Shown: positions 43,738 to 54,102, numbered from the stretch's first letter. The stretch: 64,000 nt of DNA from Bradyrhizobium manausense (GCF_018129685.1 NZ_JAFCLG010000011.1:118460-182459), one strand, 5' to 3'. Notes: generated by a model not told the origin, from the letters alone. Program-made: numbers and translations.

Positions 43738-43889
43738 GTCTCACCGGATATAAGAGGCGGCAGGCGCTGTCATCAGCCATTCTCCGGCAATAGTCGTTCC
43801 ATGCTTGAAAAGGCCGGCATCGAGCAAGATTGTTCTCACGCTGCCCGCTTCCAGGGGTGGGATTTTCTCGTTGACCTCTAGAGATAACT

Positions 43890-43904
43890 CATTGAAAAAC
43901 AATG
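43890..43904. promoter_or_regulatory. Small dyad upstream of ssuA
   Basis: CATTG-AAAAA-CAATG inverted repeat 22 bp before the ssuA start, with the palindrome CTCTAGAG (43877-43884) and a TTGACC (43871) just upstream. An AT-rich island in otherwise GC-rich DNA, suitable for a LysR-type or other operator. Regulator unknown. Confidence 0.35.
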
Positions 43905-43925
43905 AAATTTTAGAGGAGGCTGGGC

Positions 43926-44897
43926 ATGACCAAGATAACGCGACGCATTCTGCTGGCGGGAGCCATCGCGCTCGCCGTGACCCAAGCGGCCAAGGCCGCT
44001 GATCCGCTCAAGGAAATCCGCATCGACTGGGCGACCTACAATCCGGTGTCGCTGGTGCTGAAGCAGAAAGGGCTCCTGGAAAAAGAGTTCGCCAAGGACG
44101 GCATCACCATCACCTGGGTGCAGTCGGCCGGCTCCAACAAGGCGCTCGAATTCCTCAATGCCGGTTCGATCGATTTCGGCTCGACCGCGGGCTCGGCGGC
44201 GCTGGTTGCCCGCATCAATGGCAACCCGATCAAGTCGATCTACGTGTACTCGCGTCCCGAATGGACGGCGCTGGTGACGGGTAAGGATTCCAAGATCGCA
44301 AGCGTTGCCGACCTCAAGGGCAAGCGCGTCGCGGTCACGCGAGGTACCGATCCGCACATCTTCCTGGTGCGCGCGCTGCTCGGCGCCGGCCTCACCGAAA
44401 AGGACATCACGCCTGTTCTGCTCCAGCACGCCGACGGCAAGACCGCGCTGATCCGCGGTGACGTCGACGCCTGGGCCGGTCTCGATCCGATGATGGCGCA
44501 GGCCGAGATCGAGGAGGGCGCAAAACTGTTCTACCGCAAGGCGGACGCCAACACCTGGGGCATCCTCAATGTGCGCGAGCAGTTCCTGAAGGACTATCCG
44601 GACGCCGCCCGTCGCGTTCTCGCGGTGTACGAGGAAGCGCGCAAATATTCGTTGGCGAATTACGATGATCTCAAGAAGACCTTCATCGCTGTAACCAGGC
44701 TTCCCGAGGCCGTCGTCGACAAGCAGCTCAAGGAGCGCACCGAGCTCACCCACAGCCGCATCGGCGCGCCGCAGCGCGAGTCGATCCTCGCTGCAGGCCT
44801 TGCGTTGCAACAGGCCGGCGTCGTCGATGCCAAGGTCGACGTTAAGGCGACGCTGGATGCGCTGATCGACGATCAGGTCCCGCTGCCGACGAATTGA
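43926..44897 (+). CDS. ssuA: Aliphatic sulfonate-type ABC transporter substrate-binding protein
   Basis: Periplasmic binding protein of 323 residues in the SsuA/TauA group. Start ATG at 43926 has AGGAGG upstream and a signal peptide ending AAKA before ADPLKEIRIDW. Markers are IRIDWATYNPVSLVLKQKGLLEKEF and SAGSNKALEFLNAGSIDFGSTAGSAALVA, which shape the ligand cleft. It heads an ssuA-ssuC-ssuB gene set. No FMNH2-dependent sulfonate monooxygenase (SsuD) gene is next to it. Ligand could be an alkanesulfonate, taurine or a related organosulfur compound; this is family inference. Confidence 0.88.
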   Translation: MTKITRRILLAGAIALAVTQAAKAADPLKEIRIDWATYNPVSLVLKQKGLLEKEFAKDGITITWVQSAGSNKALEFLNAGSIDFGSTAGSAALVARINGNPIKSIYVYSRPEWTALVTGKDSKIASVADLKGKRVAVTRGTDPHIFLVRALLGAGLTEKDITPVLLQHADGKTALIRGDVDAWAGLDPMMAQAEIEEGAKLFYRKADANTWGILNVREQFLKDYPDAARRVLAVYEEARKYSLANYDDLKKTFIAVTRLPEAVVDKQLKERTELTHSRIGAPQRESILAAGLALQQAGVVDAKVDVKATLDALIDDQVPLPTN

Positions 44898-44936
44898 CGC
44901 TGGGTGGGAAGAAGCAGCTGTCGCAACAATAACGGT

Positions 44937-45058
44937 GTCGTCCCGGCGAAGGCCGGGACCCATACTCCGTGCAGATTATTTGGCGATGACTCGGAGCGGC
45001 CTGCTAGCGCGGCAACTCACCCTCGTGGTTATGGGCCCGGCCTTCGCCGGGACGACGG
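44937..45058. repeat. Palindromic intergenic repeat (type B, copy 2) inside the ssu operon
   Basis: Arms GTCGTCCCGGCGAAGGCCGG and CCGGCCTTCGCCGGGACGAC with inner GGGACCCATA / TATGGGCCC. It fills most of the 215 bp between ssuA and ssuC, so transcription of ssuCB must pass through a long stem. Confidence 0.88.
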
Positions 45059-45112
45059 CGGAGATTGCCGCCCGCCCTTGCATTCCCTAACAAGACGCGC
45101 TTCCTACCGGCC

Positions 45113-45958
45113 ATGATCTCCGACGTGCCAGTCCTGCAACAATCATCGGAACCGGCCGAAGGCGTCGCCGCGCCCTCGCGGTTGTCCCGCTATGCGCGGC
45201 CGATGCTAGGACTGCTGTTGCCACTGATCCTCGCACTCGGCTGGGAGCTGGTGGTCTGGTCAGGCTGGTCCAATGGCCGGCTGGTGCCGCCGCCCTCGCG
45301 GGTCTTCGCCACCATCGCTGATCTCGCCGGTTCCGGCGAGCTGCTCCGCCACATCGCCGCGACGATGTGGCGGGTCGGTCTCGGCTTCGCCTTCGGTGTC
45401 ATCGCTGGCACGCTGCTTGGCGCCATCTCCGGCTATTGGTCGCTGGCACGGCGGCTGCTCGATCCGACCGTGCAGGCGCTCCGTGCGATCCCGTCGCTCG
45501 CCTGGGTGCCACTGTTCATCCTCTGGCTCGGCATCTTCGAAACCTCCAAGATCGTGCTGATCGCGGTCGGCGTGTTCTTTCCTGTCTATCTCGGCGTGAT
45601 GGGTGCGATCCTCTCCGTCGATCGCAAGATCTTCGAGGTGGGTCGCGTGTTCCGCCTCTCTGGTCCGGCGATGATCCGCCGCATCCTGCTGCCCGCAGTG
45701 CTGCCGGCCTATGTCGTGTCCTTGCGCGTCGGTCTCGGGCTCGGCTGGATGTTCGTCGTCGCAGCCGAACTGATCGGCGCCTCCGAGGGCCTTGGCTATC
45801 TCCTGCTCGACGGTCAGCAGCTCGGCAAGCCCGCGCAGATCATGGCGGCGATCGTGATCTTCGCGATCCTCGGCAAGCTCACGGACTGGCTGATCGAACT
45901 TGCCGCGATGCCCTTCCTGCGCTGGCAGGACGCCTTTGGCCGGACGAAGGGAGCGTAA
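45113..45958 (+). CDS. ssuC: Aliphatic sulfonate-type ABC transporter permease
   Basis: Inner-membrane permease of 281 residues with six predicted membrane segments, SsuC/TauC family. The cytoplasmic EAA-type loop is DRKIFEVGRVFRLSGPAMIRRILLPAVLPAYVVSLRVGLG. The family stretch ALRAIPSLAWVPLFILWLGIFETSKI is near residue 125. The ATG at 45113 is used; the ribosome site is weak. A type B repeat separates it from ssuA, and ssuB follows after 4 bp. Confidence 0.9.
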   Translation: MISDVPVLQQSSEPAEGVAAPSRLSRYARPMLGLLLPLILALGWELVVWSGWSNGRLVPPPSRVFATIADLAGSGELLRHIAATMWRVGLGFAFGVIAGTLLGAISGYWSLARRLLDPTVQALRAIPSLAWVPLFILWLGIFETSKIVLIAVGVFFPVYLGVMGAILSVDRKIFEVGRVFRLSGPAMIRRILLPAVLPAYVVSLRVGLGLGWMFVVAAELIGASEGLGYLLLDGQQLGKPAQIMAAIVIFAILGKLTDWLIELAAMPFLRWQDAFGRTKGA

Positions 45959-45962
45959 CGCG

Positions 45963-46748
45963 ATGTTGGCGCTCGATCGGGTCAGCAAGACCTATCCCAA
46001 TGGGGTGCACGCGCTGGCGCGCTTCTCTGCCGAGATCAAGCAGGGCGAGATCGTCGCCATCATCGGAGGCTCAGGCTGTGGCAAATCCACGCTGCTCCGC
46101 GCCATCGCCGGCCTCGACCGCGCGAGCTCCGGTACCGTGACGCTCGACGGCGAAGCGATCACTTCACCGCATGCGAAGATCGGCATCATCTTCCAGGAGC
46201 CGCGGCTGCTGCCCTGGCTCAGCGTCGCCGACAATATAGGGTTTGGTCTCGCCGACCTGCTAGCGGCCGAACGCCGCGACAAGGTGGCGCGGGCGCTCAC
46301 CCGCGTTGGGCTCGCCGACAAGGCGCAGGCCTGGCCGCGCGAGCTGTCCGGCGGGCAGGCGCAGCGTGTCGCGATTGCCCGCGCGCTGGTGCCGCAGCCC
46401 GAGGTGCTGCTGCTCGACGAGCCGTTCTCCGCGCTCGATGCCTTCACCCGCAGGGATCTCCAGGATCATCTGCTCGACCTCTGGGCCGACACGCGGCCGA
46501 CCTTGATCCTCGTCACGCATGACGTCGACGAGGCCGTGGTACTGGCCGACCGCGTGCTCGTGATGCGGCCGCGGCCCGGCCGGCTGTTCGACCAGATCGA
46601 GATCAATCTGACCCGGCCGCGCGACCGCAATTCGCCGCTGTTCGAGAATTTCAAGCGAAGTGTGCTGACGTCACTCGACCGTTCGCTTGACCGCAGCGTG
46701 CCCGACCGTGACGCAACCCAGGGTCCCGGTCAGGCCATGTGGTGGTGA
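45963..46748 (+). CDS. ssuB: Aliphatic sulfonate-type ABC transporter ATP-binding protein
   Basis: ATPase subunit of 261 residues. Walker A is GGSGCGKST (about residue 36), signature LSGGQAQRVAIARAL (about 128), Walker B LLLLDEPFSALDAFTR (about 148) and switch His in VTHDVDEAV. ATG at 45963 is used; an earlier in-frame ATG at 45900 lies inside ssuC. Together with SsuA and SsuC it makes a complete importer. The OsmC-family gene follows after 54 bp and may be on the same transcript. Confidence 0.92.
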   Translation: MLALDRVSKTYPNGVHALARFSAEIKQGEIVAIIGGSGCGKSTLLRAIAGLDRASSGTVTLDGEAITSPHAKIGIIFQEPRLLPWLSVADNIGFGLADLLAAERRDKVARALTRVGLADKAQAWPRELSGGQAQRVAIARALVPQPEVLLLDEPFSALDAFTRRDLQDHLLDLWADTRPTLILVTHDVDEAVVLADRVLVMRPRPGRLFDQIEINLTRPRDRNSPLFENFKRSVLTSLDRSLDRSVPDRDATQGPGQAMWW

Positions 46749-46802
46749 CTTTTTCTCTCCGAGCCGGTACATCGAGAGGCAATTTTCCCGGGAGAGAACA
46801 AG

Positions 46803-47312
46803 ATGGACGCCGCCCAACTGCGCCAGATGCAGGCCCCGATCAAGGAACGCTACAAGACCGATCCCAAGACCGCGATGATCACGCTGAAGGCCAAGGGGTC
46901 GACCGACGGCGAAGGCATCGCCTGCAAGGTCGAAACCGGCCGTGCCATCGCGCTTGCTGGCCTGCATCCGGCCACCGGCGGCTCCGGCCTCGAACTCTGT
47001 TCCGGCGACATGTTGCTGGAGGCGCTGGTCGCCTGCGCCGGCGTCACGCTGAAATCGGTCGCGACCGCGATCGAGGTGCCGCTGAAAACCGGCAATGTCT
47101 ATGCCGAGGGCGACCTCGATTTCCGCGGCACGCTCGGCATCGACAAGGAGACCCCGGTGGGTTTCGCCGAGATCCGCCTGCGCTTCGAGGTCGACACGCC
47201 GGCGCCGCAGGACAAGCTCGATCTCCTGCTCAAGCTCACCGAGCGCTACTGCGTGGTCTATCAGACCATCAAGAACGGCCCGAAGGTATCGGTGTCGATG
47301 CAAAGGATGTGA
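46803..47312 (+). CDS. OsmC-family protein
   Basis: Cytoplasmic protein of 169 residues of the OsmC/Ohr superfamily, thiol-dependent enzymes that reduce organic hydroperoxides. A candidate reactive Cys lies in GLELCSGDMLLEALVACAG (about 55-73, with two Cys 14 residues apart on the helix region), and a third in TERYCVVYQTI. ATG at 46803 has GGGAGA upstream. Placement after ssuACB could link it to organosulfur or thiol stress, but co-transcription is not shown. Confidence 0.87.
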   Translation: MDAAQLRQMQAPIKERYKTDPKTAMITLKAKGSTDGEGIACKVETGRAIALAGLHPATGGSGLELCSGDMLLEALVACAGVTLKSVATAIEVPLKTGNVYAEGDLDFRGTLGIDKETPVGFAEIRLRFEVDTPAPQDKLDLLLKLTERYCVVYQTIKNGPKVSVSMQRM

Positions 47313-47338
47313 GGCGACGAGCGCAGCCCAGCAATCGG

Positions 47339-47480
47339 CGTCGTCCTGGCGAAAGCCAGGACCCATTGCCCCGCCGCTGACTGTGTTGCGACACTGGGTA
47401 CTGCGACCGTCCAACACAGCGAAGTCTGTGGTTATGGGTCCTGGATCAGAGCTCACTTCGTTCGCTTGTCCAGGACGACG
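47339..47480. repeat. Palindromic intergenic repeat (type B, copy 3)
   Basis: Arms GTCGTCCTGGCGAAAGCCAGG and GGGTCCTGGATC...CTTGTCCAGGACGACG. Its right end carries CCAGGACG, the only ribosome-site candidate for the downstream membrane protein gene. Confidence 0.85.
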
Positions 47481-47486
47481 AAAAAA

Positions 47487-48293
47487 ATGTCCCTCGACCT
47501 CCACGTCATCCTCTTCCTCGTCCTGCGCATGGCGATCGCGGCGGCGTTCGTCGTGTCGGCTTCTGTTATCACCGAGCGCTCGGGGCCGGTGATCGGCGCG
47601 CTGGTCGCGACACTGCCGGTCTCGGCGGGGCCCTCCTATGTCTTCCTCGCCATCGACCACGACGCCGCGTTCATTGCGCAGGGCGCGCTGTCGAGCCTGC
47701 CGGTCAATGCGGCGACGATCTTCATGGGCCTCACCTATGTCGTGCTCGCGCAGCGGCACAGCTTTGCCGCCAGTGTCGGAAGCGCGGTCGGAGTGTGGCT
47801 CATGCTGGCGTCCATCATCCGCCTGTTCGATTGGACGCTCACCGCGGGACTCGTCGCGAATCTCGTCGCCTTCGGCATCTGTATTCCGCTGCTCGCAAAG
47901 TACCGCCACGCGAAGATGCCGCTGGTGACGCGCCGCTGGTACGACATCCCGTTCCGCGCCTCGCTGGTCGCGGCGCTGGTTGCGATCGTCGTTTCCACGT
48001 CGAGCTGGGTCGGTCCGCGCGTCTCCGGCGTGATCGCGCTCTATCCGATCGTTTTCACCAGCATGATGGTGATTCTGCATCCGCGCATCGGCGGTCCGCC
48101 GACTGCGGCGGTGCTCGCCAACTCCGCCTGGGGCCTGCTCGGCTTCGGCATGGCGATTGCGGTGCTGCAGGTCGGGGCTGCCGATTTCGGCTCCGCGATC
48201 GGGCTCGGCATGGCGCTCGCAACCTGCATCGCTTGGAATCTGACGCTGTGGTGGAACGGGCGGCGGAAGCGGCTGGTGGACGCGGCTTCGTAG
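47487..48293 (+). CDS. Multi-pass membrane protein of unknown function
   Basis: Integral membrane protein of 268 residues with about eight membrane segments; I do not recognise the family. Notable stretches are ERSGPVIGALVATLPVSAGPSYVFLAIDHD (about 29-58), with small residues typical of channels or carriers, and GVIALYPIVFTSMMVILHPRIGGPPTAAVLANS (about 180-213), a repeat-like partner of the first. ATG at 47487; an earlier frame start at 47466 is inside the repeat. It is convergent with mutS. Confidence 0.75.
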   Translation: MSLDLHVILFLVLRMAIAAAFVVSASVITERSGPVIGALVATLPVSAGPSYVFLAIDHDAAFIAQGALSSLPVNAATIFMGLTYVVLAQRHSFAASVGSAVGVWLMLASIIRLFDWTLTAGLVANLVAFGICIPLLAKYRHAKMPLVTRRWYDIPFRASLVAALVAIVVSTSSWVGPRVSGVIALYPIVFTSMMVILHPRIGGPPTAAVLANSAWGLLGFGMAIAVLQVGAADFGSAIGLGMALATCIAWNLTLWWNGRRKRLVDAAS

Positions 48294-48316
48294 GGTGTTT
48301 TAGCGAAGCGTAATCG

Positions 48317-51055
48317 TCACTGCTTCGGCAGCTTGGCCTTCAGCGCATATAGCGCATCGAGCGCCTCGCGCGGCGACATCTCGTCGGGATGCAAGGCCTT
48401 CACGGCGTCCATCAGCAGTTCGGCTTCGGTCGGCGGTGCGGCTTCCGCGGCTGCGCGCGAGGGGACGGCGAACAGCGGGAGGTCGTCGGCGAGCGCGCGG
48501 GCGGTCTGGCCGCGATCCTGGGCTTCCAGTTTCGCCAGCACCGATTTGGCGCGCGCGATCACGGCCGGCGGCAGGCCGGCGAGCTTTGCGACCTGGATGC
48601 CGTAGGAGCGGTCGGCCGAGCCCGGCAGCACCTCGTGCAGGAACACGACGTTGCCCTGCCATTCCTTCACCCGCACGGTCGCATTGAACATGCGCGGAAG
48701 CTTGGCCGAGAGCGCCGTCAGCTCATGATAGTGCGTCGCGAACAGCGTGCGGCAGCGGTTGCTCTCGTGCAGATGCTCGATCGCGGCCCAGGCGATCGAG
48801 AGGCCGTCGAAGGTGGCGGTGCCGCGGCCGATCTCGTCCAGGATCACCAGCGCACGCTCGCCGGCCTGGTTCAGGATCGCGGCCGTCTCGACCATCTCCA
48901 CCATGAAGGTCGAGCGTCCCCGGGCGAGGTCGTCGGCCGCGCCGACGCGCGAGAACAGGCGGTCGATGATGCCGATCCGCGCGCGGCTCGCCGGAACGAA
49001 GCTGCCGATCTGCGCCAGCAGCGCAATCAGCGCGTTCTGGCGCAGGAAGGTCGATTTGCCCGCCATGTTGGGGCCGGTGAGCAGCCAGAGCTGGCCGGAC
49101 TTCTGGCCAGGCGCCGGCGAGAGGTCGCAGGCATTGGCGATGAACGGCTCGCCATTGCGCTTCAGGGCCTGCTCGACCACGGGATGGCGGCCGGCCTCGA
49201 TGGCAAAGCCGAGCGAACCGTCGACCTCAGGCCGCACGTAATTCTCGTCGACCGCGAGCCTGGCCAGCGACGTCGCGACATCGAGCAGTGCAAAGCCCTG
49301 CGCCGCGGCGCGCAAGTCGTCGCTGATCTCCAGCGCCCTGGCGCAGAGCCGCTCGAAGATCTCGAGCTCGAGCCCGAGCGCGCGATCGCCGGCATTGGCG
49401 ATCTTGGCTTCGATCTCGCCGAGCTCCGACGTCGTGAAGCGCACCTGGCCCGCCAGCGTCTGGCGATGGATGAAGGTCGCATTCAACGGCGCCGACATCA
49501 GCTTGTCGCCGTGCTGCGCCGTCACCTCGACGAAATAGCCGAGCACGTTGTTGTGGCGGATCTTGAGGCCCTTGACCGAGGTCAGGTCGGCGTAGCGCGC
49601 CTGCATCGAGGCGACGACCAGGCGCGAGGCATCGCGCAGGTTTCGCGCCTCGTCGAGCGCCGGTTCATAGCCGGCACGAACGAAGCCGCCGTCGCGCTTG
49701 ATCAGCGGCAGCTGCTCGTCGAGCGCGCGGGCGAATTCGGCGGCGAGCTCGCGCGACGGACGCTGCAGGGCCGCGATCACCGCCGCGATCTCCTGTGGCG
49801 GCTGGTCGAGTTCGGACAACCGCGCCAGCACCTGGTCGGCGGCGATGATGCCATCGCGCAGACCGGCCAGATCGCGCGGGCCGCCGCGGCCGACCGAGAG
49901 ACGTGCCAGCGCGCGAGACATGTCCGGCGCGCCGCGCAGGATGCTGCGGATGTCCTCGCGCGTGGCCGAATCCGCGACGAAGGCGCTGACGGCATCGAGC
50001 CGGCGTGCGATCGCCGGCGCGTCGGTCAAGGGCGCGGCGAGCCGTTGTGCCAGCAGGCGCGAGCCCGCCGAGGTCACCGTGCAGTCGATGGCATCGAGCA
50101 GCGAGCCGCGGCGTTCGCCGGCAAGCGTCCGCGTCAGCTCCAGATTGGCGCGGGTGGCCGGATCAATAGCCATGGTCGCGCCCGGGGCCTCGCGTGCGGG
50201 CGGCGACAGTGGCGGATGCTTGCCGACCTGGGTGCGGTCGACATAGGTGACGGCGGCGGCGGCAGCTGTGGCTTCGAGCCGCGAGAGCTGCGCCAGACCG
50301 TCCATGGTCGCGACGGCAAAATAGTCGCAGAGCCGCTTCTCGGCGGTCGCGCCGTCGAAGACGTCGCGGGTCACCGGCGTCACGGCCGGCAGCTCGCGCA
50401 AGGTCTGTGCGAGTTCGTTATCGCCATAGAGCGCGTCGGTGACGATCGCTTCGTTCGGATTGATGCGCGCGAGCGTCGCGGCGAGTTCTCCGCCCGAAAC
50501 CTCGGTGACCATGAATTCGGCGGTCGAGATGTCGATCCAGGCAAGCCCGAAGCGATCGCCGCCGGCCGATGAACGTGCTCGCGCGATCGCCAGCAGGTAA
50601 TTGTTGGCGCGCGCATCGAGCAGCGTGTCCTCGGTCAGCGTGCCCGGCGTGACCAGCCGAACCACGCCGCGGCGCACGACGCTCTTGTTGCCGCGCGCTT
50701 TCGCCGCCGCTGGATCCTCGGTCTGCTCGCACACCGCGACCCGGTGGCCGGCGCCGATCAGGCGATGGAGATAATCCTCGGAGCGCTCCACCGGCACGCC
50801 GCACATCGGGATGTCGTTGCCCTGGTGCTTGCCGCGTTTGGTCAGGACGATGCCGAGTGTCCTGGAGGCGATCTCGGCATCTTCGAAGAACAGCTCGTAG
50901 AAATCGCCCATCCGGTAGAACAGCAGCAAGCCCTGATGCGCCGCCTTGATCTCCAGATACTGTTCCATCATCGGCGTGACGCGCGCGGCGGCTTCTGCTG
51001 CCGGTGCTGGCGCTTCGTCGGGAGGCGGTGCGGGGATCGGCTGTTGCATGGTCAT
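48317..51055 (-). CDS. mutS: DNA mismatch repair protein MutS
   Basis: Mismatch recognition ATPase of 912 residues. The mismatch-wedge motif is FYRMGDFYELF (Phe and Glu of F-x-E at about residues 46-55). The ATPase has Walker A GPNMAGKST (661-669), the STFMVEM segment and Walker B LVILDEIGRGTATFDG, plus FATHYHEL. The C-terminal part ends in a helix region LHPDEMSPREALDALYALKAKL, which contributes to tetramer formation in the family. N-terminus is Pro/Ala-rich. The gene is intact, so the strain is not an obvious mutator. Confidence 0.97.
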   Translation of the reverse strand: MTMQQPIPAPPPDEAPAPAAEAAARVTPMMEQYLEIKAAHQGLLLFYRMGDFYELFFEDAEIASRTLGIVLTKRGKHQGNDIPMCGVPVERSEDYLHRLIGAGHRVAVCEQTEDPAAAKARGNKSVVRRGVVRLVTPGTLTEDTLLDARANNYLLAIARARSSAGGDRFGLAWIDISTAEFMVTEVSGGELAATLARINPNEAIVTDALYGDNELAQTLRELPAVTPVTRDVFDGATAEKRLCDYFAVATMDGLAQLSRLEATAAAAAVTYVDRTQVGKHPPLSPPAREAPGATMAIDPATRANLELTRTLAGERRGSLLDAIDCTVTSAGSRLLAQRLAAPLTDAPAIARRLDAVSAFVADSATREDIRSILRGAPDMSRALARLSVGRGGPRDLAGLRDGIIAADQVLARLSELDQPPQEIAAVIAALQRPSRELAAEFARALDEQLPLIKRDGGFVRAGYEPALDEARNLRDASRLVVASMQARYADLTSVKGLKIRHNNVLGYFVEVTAQHGDKLMSAPLNATFIHRQTLAGQVRFTTSELGEIEAKIANAGDRALGLELEIFERLCARALEISDDLRAAAQGFALLDVATSLARLAVDENYVRPEVDGSLGFAIEAGRHPVVEQALKRNGEPFIANACDLSPAPGQKSGQLWLLTGPNMAGKSTFLRQNALIALLAQIGSFVPASRARIGIIDRLFSRVGAADDLARGRSTFMVEMVETAAILNQAGERALVILDEIGRGTATFDGLSIAWAAIEHLHESNRCRTLFATHYHELTALSAKLPRMFNATVRVKEWQGNVVFLHEVLPGSADRSYGIQVAKLAGLPPAVIARAKSVLAKLEAQDRGQTARALADDLPLFAVPSRAAAEAAPPTEAELLMDAVKALHPDEMSPREALDALYALKAKLPKQ

Positions 51056-51117
51056 GGGCGGCGCAACCTACAAAATTTCGCCTCCTGCTCCTATCGCTTT
51101 GGCCGGTTTTCCACCCC

Positions 51118-51156
51118 GTCATTCCGGGGCGCCCGAAGGGCGAGCCCCGGAATGAC
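51118..51156. repeat. Short palindrome (type E, copy 2)
   Basis: Perfect 13-bp arms GTCATTCCGGGGC and GCCCCGGAATGAC around a second small stem GCCCGAAGGGC. It is in the divergent region between mutS and pcaF. Confidence 0.85.
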
Positions 51157-51271
51157 GGCGAGGGCGGAATGCTCAGCCTGCGAAACCGTCAATTGACCTG
51201 CCGCGGGCGCGCTCCTAAAACTCCGCCGACATTGAAGAATTTCCGCCGAACCGCGGCATTCAGGGAGAACC

Positions 51272-52483
<1,212 letters not shown>

Positions 52484-52544
52484 CTCTCCCTCCTTCTCCC
52501 GGCATTTGCACGGAGAGGTGGGCGGAGTCCCTACGCCACAAATT

Positions 52545-52629
52545 CGTCATGGCCGGGCTTGTCCCGGGCATTCACGTTCTTGGCGACGCCCGAAGGTCGT
52601 GGATGGCCGGGACAAGCCCGGCCATGACG
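52545..52629. repeat. Palindromic intergenic repeat (type D, copy 2)
   Basis: Arms CGTCATGGCCGGGCTTGTCC and GGGACAAGCCCGGCCATGACG are a nearly perfect palindrome, with inner TTCACG / CGTGGA. It lies between pcaF and pcaH in a 260-bp gap and would interrupt a pcaFHG transcript. Confidence 0.88.
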
Positions 52630-52743
52630 GAAGCGAGGAGCCAGGGTCCCCGAAATCCGCTTCCCCCGATTAGTTATATCCTATAATGATCGGCGAAAGC
52701 GTTGACCGGCTGGACTGAAAACGGCCGGGGGAGGAACTCGCCA

Positions 52744-53445
52744 ATGACATTCATCTATCCCACCGGCAGCAACAAGGCGCATCCGCTGCCGCTGTCGCCC
52801 GCGTACAAGAGCTCGATCAAGCGCGCGCCGAACAAGCCCTTGATCCCGATGCGTCACACGCTGTCGGAATTGACCGGCCCGGTCTACGGTCACGAGACCG
52901 TACGCGAGGGCGACAGCGACCTCACCACCCAGCACAAGGGCGAGCCGCTCGGCGAGCGCATCATCGTGCACGGCCATGTCCGTGACGAGGACGGCCGCGG
53001 CGTGCCGGACTCCCTGGTCGAGATCTGGCAGGCCAATGCCTGCGGCCGCTACGTCCATGTCCGCGACCAGCATCCGGCGCCGCTCGATCCCAACTTCACC
53101 GGCGCGGGCCGCACGTTAAGCGATGCATCAGGCTATTATCGCTTCGTCACCATCAAGCCCGGCGCCTATCCCTGGGGCAATCACCACAATGCCTGGCGCC
53201 CCGCCCACATCCATCTGTCGGTGTTCGGCCATTCCTTCGTCTCGCGTTTGGTGACGCAGATGTATTTCCCGGGAGATCCGCTGTTCCCGTTCGATCCGAT
53301 CTTCAACTCGGTACCGGACGAGAAGGCGCGGATGCGCATGGTCTCGTCGTTCGACCTCGAGAATACCAAGCCCGAATGGGCGCTGTGCTACCGCTTCGAC
53401 ATCGTGCTGCGCGGCCAGAACGCCACCCCCATGGAGACCAAGTAA
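52744..53445 (+). CDS. pcaH: Protocatechuate 3,4-dioxygenase beta subunit
   Basis: Catalytic subunit of the iron(III) enzyme that cleaves protocatechuate between its hydroxyl groups, 233 residues. The iron ligands are seen as Tyr in SGYYRFVTIKPGAYPW (second Tyr of the pair in PGAYPW) and two His in WRPAHIHLSVFG. The conserved VEIWQANACGRYVH is also present. ATG at 52744 follows GGGAGGAA. pcaG starts one base after its stop, so the alpha and beta subunits are translated together. Confidence 0.96.
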   Translation: MTFIYPTGSNKAHPLPLSPAYKSSIKRAPNKPLIPMRHTLSELTGPVYGHETVREGDSDLTTQHKGEPLGERIIVHGHVRDEDGRGVPDSLVEIWQANACGRYVHVRDQHPAPLDPNFTGAGRTLSDASGYYRFVTIKPGAYPWGNHHNAWRPAHIHLSVFGHSFVSRLVTQMYFPGDPLFPFDPIFNSVPDEKARMRMVSSFDLENTKPEWALCYRFDIVLRGQNATPMETK

Positions 53446-53446
53446 C

Positions 53447-54049
53447 GTGCAGGATTCTGTGAAGCCCGATGGGATCACGCCGTCGCAGACCGTCGGCCCG
53501 TTCTTCAAATACGGCCTGACGCCAACAGGCGAATATTCCTGGAACGACGCGTTCACCAATTCGACGCTGACACCGGACGTGTCAGGCGACCGCGTCCGCA
53601 TCGAGGGCCGGGTGCTCGATGGTGACGGCGCAGTCGTGCCTGATGCCATGCTGGAGATCTGGCAGGCGGATGCGCAGGGCCGCTACGCCGACCCGCAGGA
53701 CAAGCGCGCGCTGCCGAACGCCAGTTTCCGCGGCTTCGCCCGCTGCGGCACCGATAAGGACGGCCATTATTCCTTCGACACCATCAAGCCGGGCGTCGTT
53801 CCCGATCCCGATGGCAAGCCGCAGGCGCCGCACGTCGTGCTGGCGGTGTTTGCGCGCGGCATGCTGCGGCATCTCTATACCCGCATCTATTTCAGCGACG
53901 AGGCCGGCAACGCCGCCGATCCCGTGCTGGCGCTGGTCCCTGCCGACCGCCGCGCCACGTTGACTGCGGTCCGTGAGGCCGGCAAGGCCGTCTACAAGCT
54001 CGACCTGCGCTTGCAGGGCGACAACGAGACGGTATTCTTCGACGTGTGA
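53447..54049 (+). CDS. pcaG: Protocatechuate 3,4-dioxygenase alpha subunit
   Basis: Partner subunit of PcaH, 200 residues, which has the same fold but no iron. It starts with GTG at 53447. Family features are SQTVGPFFKYGL at the N-terminus, VLDGDGAVVPDAMLEIWQADAQGRY in the middle, and PHVVLAVFARGMLRHLYTRIYF, where the iron-binding His pair of PcaH is absent as expected. A strong hairpin stands 29 bp after the stop. Confidence 0.96.
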   Translation: MQDSVKPDGITPSQTVGPFFKYGLTPTGEYSWNDAFTNSTLTPDVSGDRVRIEGRVLDGDGAVVPDAMLEIWQADAQGRYADPQDKRALPNASFRGFARCGTDKDGHYSFDTIKPGVVPDPDGKPQAPHVVLAVFARGMLRHLYTRIYFSDEAGNAADPVLALVPADRRATLTAVREAGKAVYKLDLRLQGDNETVFFDV

Positions 54050-54077
54050 ACCACCGAGTTCGCGACGTTCTTTTTGC

Positions 54078-54102
54078 AATGCCCGGGCCTTGCCCGGGCA
54101 TT
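54078..54102 (+). terminator. Terminator-like hairpin after pcaG
   Basis: Perfect 11-bp stem AATGCCCGGGC / GCCCGGGCATT with a 3-nt loop, 29 bp after the pcaG stop. A T-run precedes it rather than follows it, so it is symmetrical rather than a textbook intrinsic terminator, but no gene on this strand begins for another 160 bp. Confidence 0.6.

Noticed and set aside
48389..50572. Plus-strand open frame of 727 codons opposite mutS
   Set aside because: Antisense shadow of mutS; composition is Arg/Glu/Gln-biased and without domains.
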